This document shows positions 6,204 to 6,288 of a stretch of 6,288 nt of DNA, one piece after another. The notes under the pieces were generated by a model. That model ran no database searches, was not told where the DNA came from, and was given only the letters and a program-made list of their open reading frames with translations. The position numbers and the translations under genes are program-made. How positions within the stretch are numbered: position 1 is the first letter of the stretch; every line of letters begins with the position of its first letter. This DNA comes from JBCBSK01 sp039819185 (lineage in GTDB: Bacteria; Pseudomonadota; Alphaproteobacteria; Rhizobiales; Tepidamorphaceae): assembly GCA_039819185.1 (NCBI GenBank), contig JBCBSK010000185.1, positions 1 to 6,288 on the forward strand, in the 5' to 3' direction.

Positions 6204-6288
6204 TGGTGCGGTCGAGAAGACTCGAACTTCCACGGGTTGCCCCACAGCGACCTCAACGCTGCGCGTCTACCAATTCCGCCACGACCGC
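6204..6288 (-). tRNA. tRNA-Leu, anticodon GAG (reads CUU/CUC), CCA encoded
   Basis: On the minus strand the acceptor stem GCGGTCG (6288-6282) pairs with CGACCGC (6214-6208). A discriminator A (6207) and an encoded CCA (6206-6204) follow. The D-arm contains GGAATTGGTAGA. The anticodon stem CAGCG/CGCTG holds the loop TTGAGGT, giving anticodon GAG. A long class II variable arm (GGG GCAA CCC) and the T-arm GGAAG-TTCGAGT-CTTCT complete the cloverleaf. The long variable arm and GAG anticodon identify leucine. The gene is complete, but its 5' base is the last base of the window, so its promoter is not visible. Confidence 0.96.

Noticed and set aside
6074..6256. 60-aa minus-strand open frame overlapping the tRNA
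   Set aside because: It runs through most of a well-formed tRNA-Leu, so it is not a credible gene.

Overview
The window looks like a short chromosomal contig from an alphaproteobacterium, most likely of the Hyphomicrobiales/Rhizobiales. The reasons are the GC-rich codon use, a lipid A diamino-sugar gene pair (gnnA/gnnB type), and an intergenic palindrome with TAGAGCA/TGCTCTA-type ends that resembles repeats common in that order. This placement is an inference from sequence style, not from a search. Both edges look like assembly ends: the left edge opens with a perfect fold-back inverted repeat, and the right edge stops on the first base of a tRNA gene.

Layout. Positions 1-172 form a 74-bp perfect inverted repeat around a 24-bp spacer. 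The right arm is real icd coding sequence and the left arm is its mirror copy, so the first real bases of the contig are at about 72. From there to 1169 (+) runs a 5'-truncated isocitrate dehydrogenase gene of the long, Thermus/Rickettsia-like type, followed by a strong intrinsic terminator (1209-1241). The rest, 1262-5951, is a compact minus-strand block read right to left: mgtE (Mg2+ transporter/channel), gnnA-like (UDP-GlcNAc 3-dehydrogenase, Gfo/Idh/MocA), gnnB-like (PLP sugar aminotransferase, DegT family), a GNAT acetyltransferase broken by one missing base, and a LysE/RhtB exporter. The gaps are 24 bp, a 14-nt overlap, a GTGA overlap and an ATGA overlap, so the five genes very probably form one operon with translational coupling. 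A 252-bp leader (5952-6203) separates mgtE from a tRNA-Leu(GAG) gene on the same strand (6204-6288).

How the genes fit together. GnnA and GnnB are expected to oxidise and then transaminate the 3-position of UDP-GlcNAc, giving UDP-GlcNAc3N, the precursor of lipid A with 2,3-diamino-2,3-dideoxyglucose and all-amide acyl chains. Placing mgtE first in this operon could link Mg2+ supply to outer-membrane assembly, which is speculative. The GNAT and LysE genes are typical accessory genes with unknown substrates. I see no phage, transposon, CRISPR or clearly new defence system. The points most worth a second look are the fold-back at the left end, the GNAT frameshift inside a tiny hairpin, the corrected gnnB start, an unusual residue in the GnnB cofactor region, and the palindrome beside the mgtE ribosome binding site.
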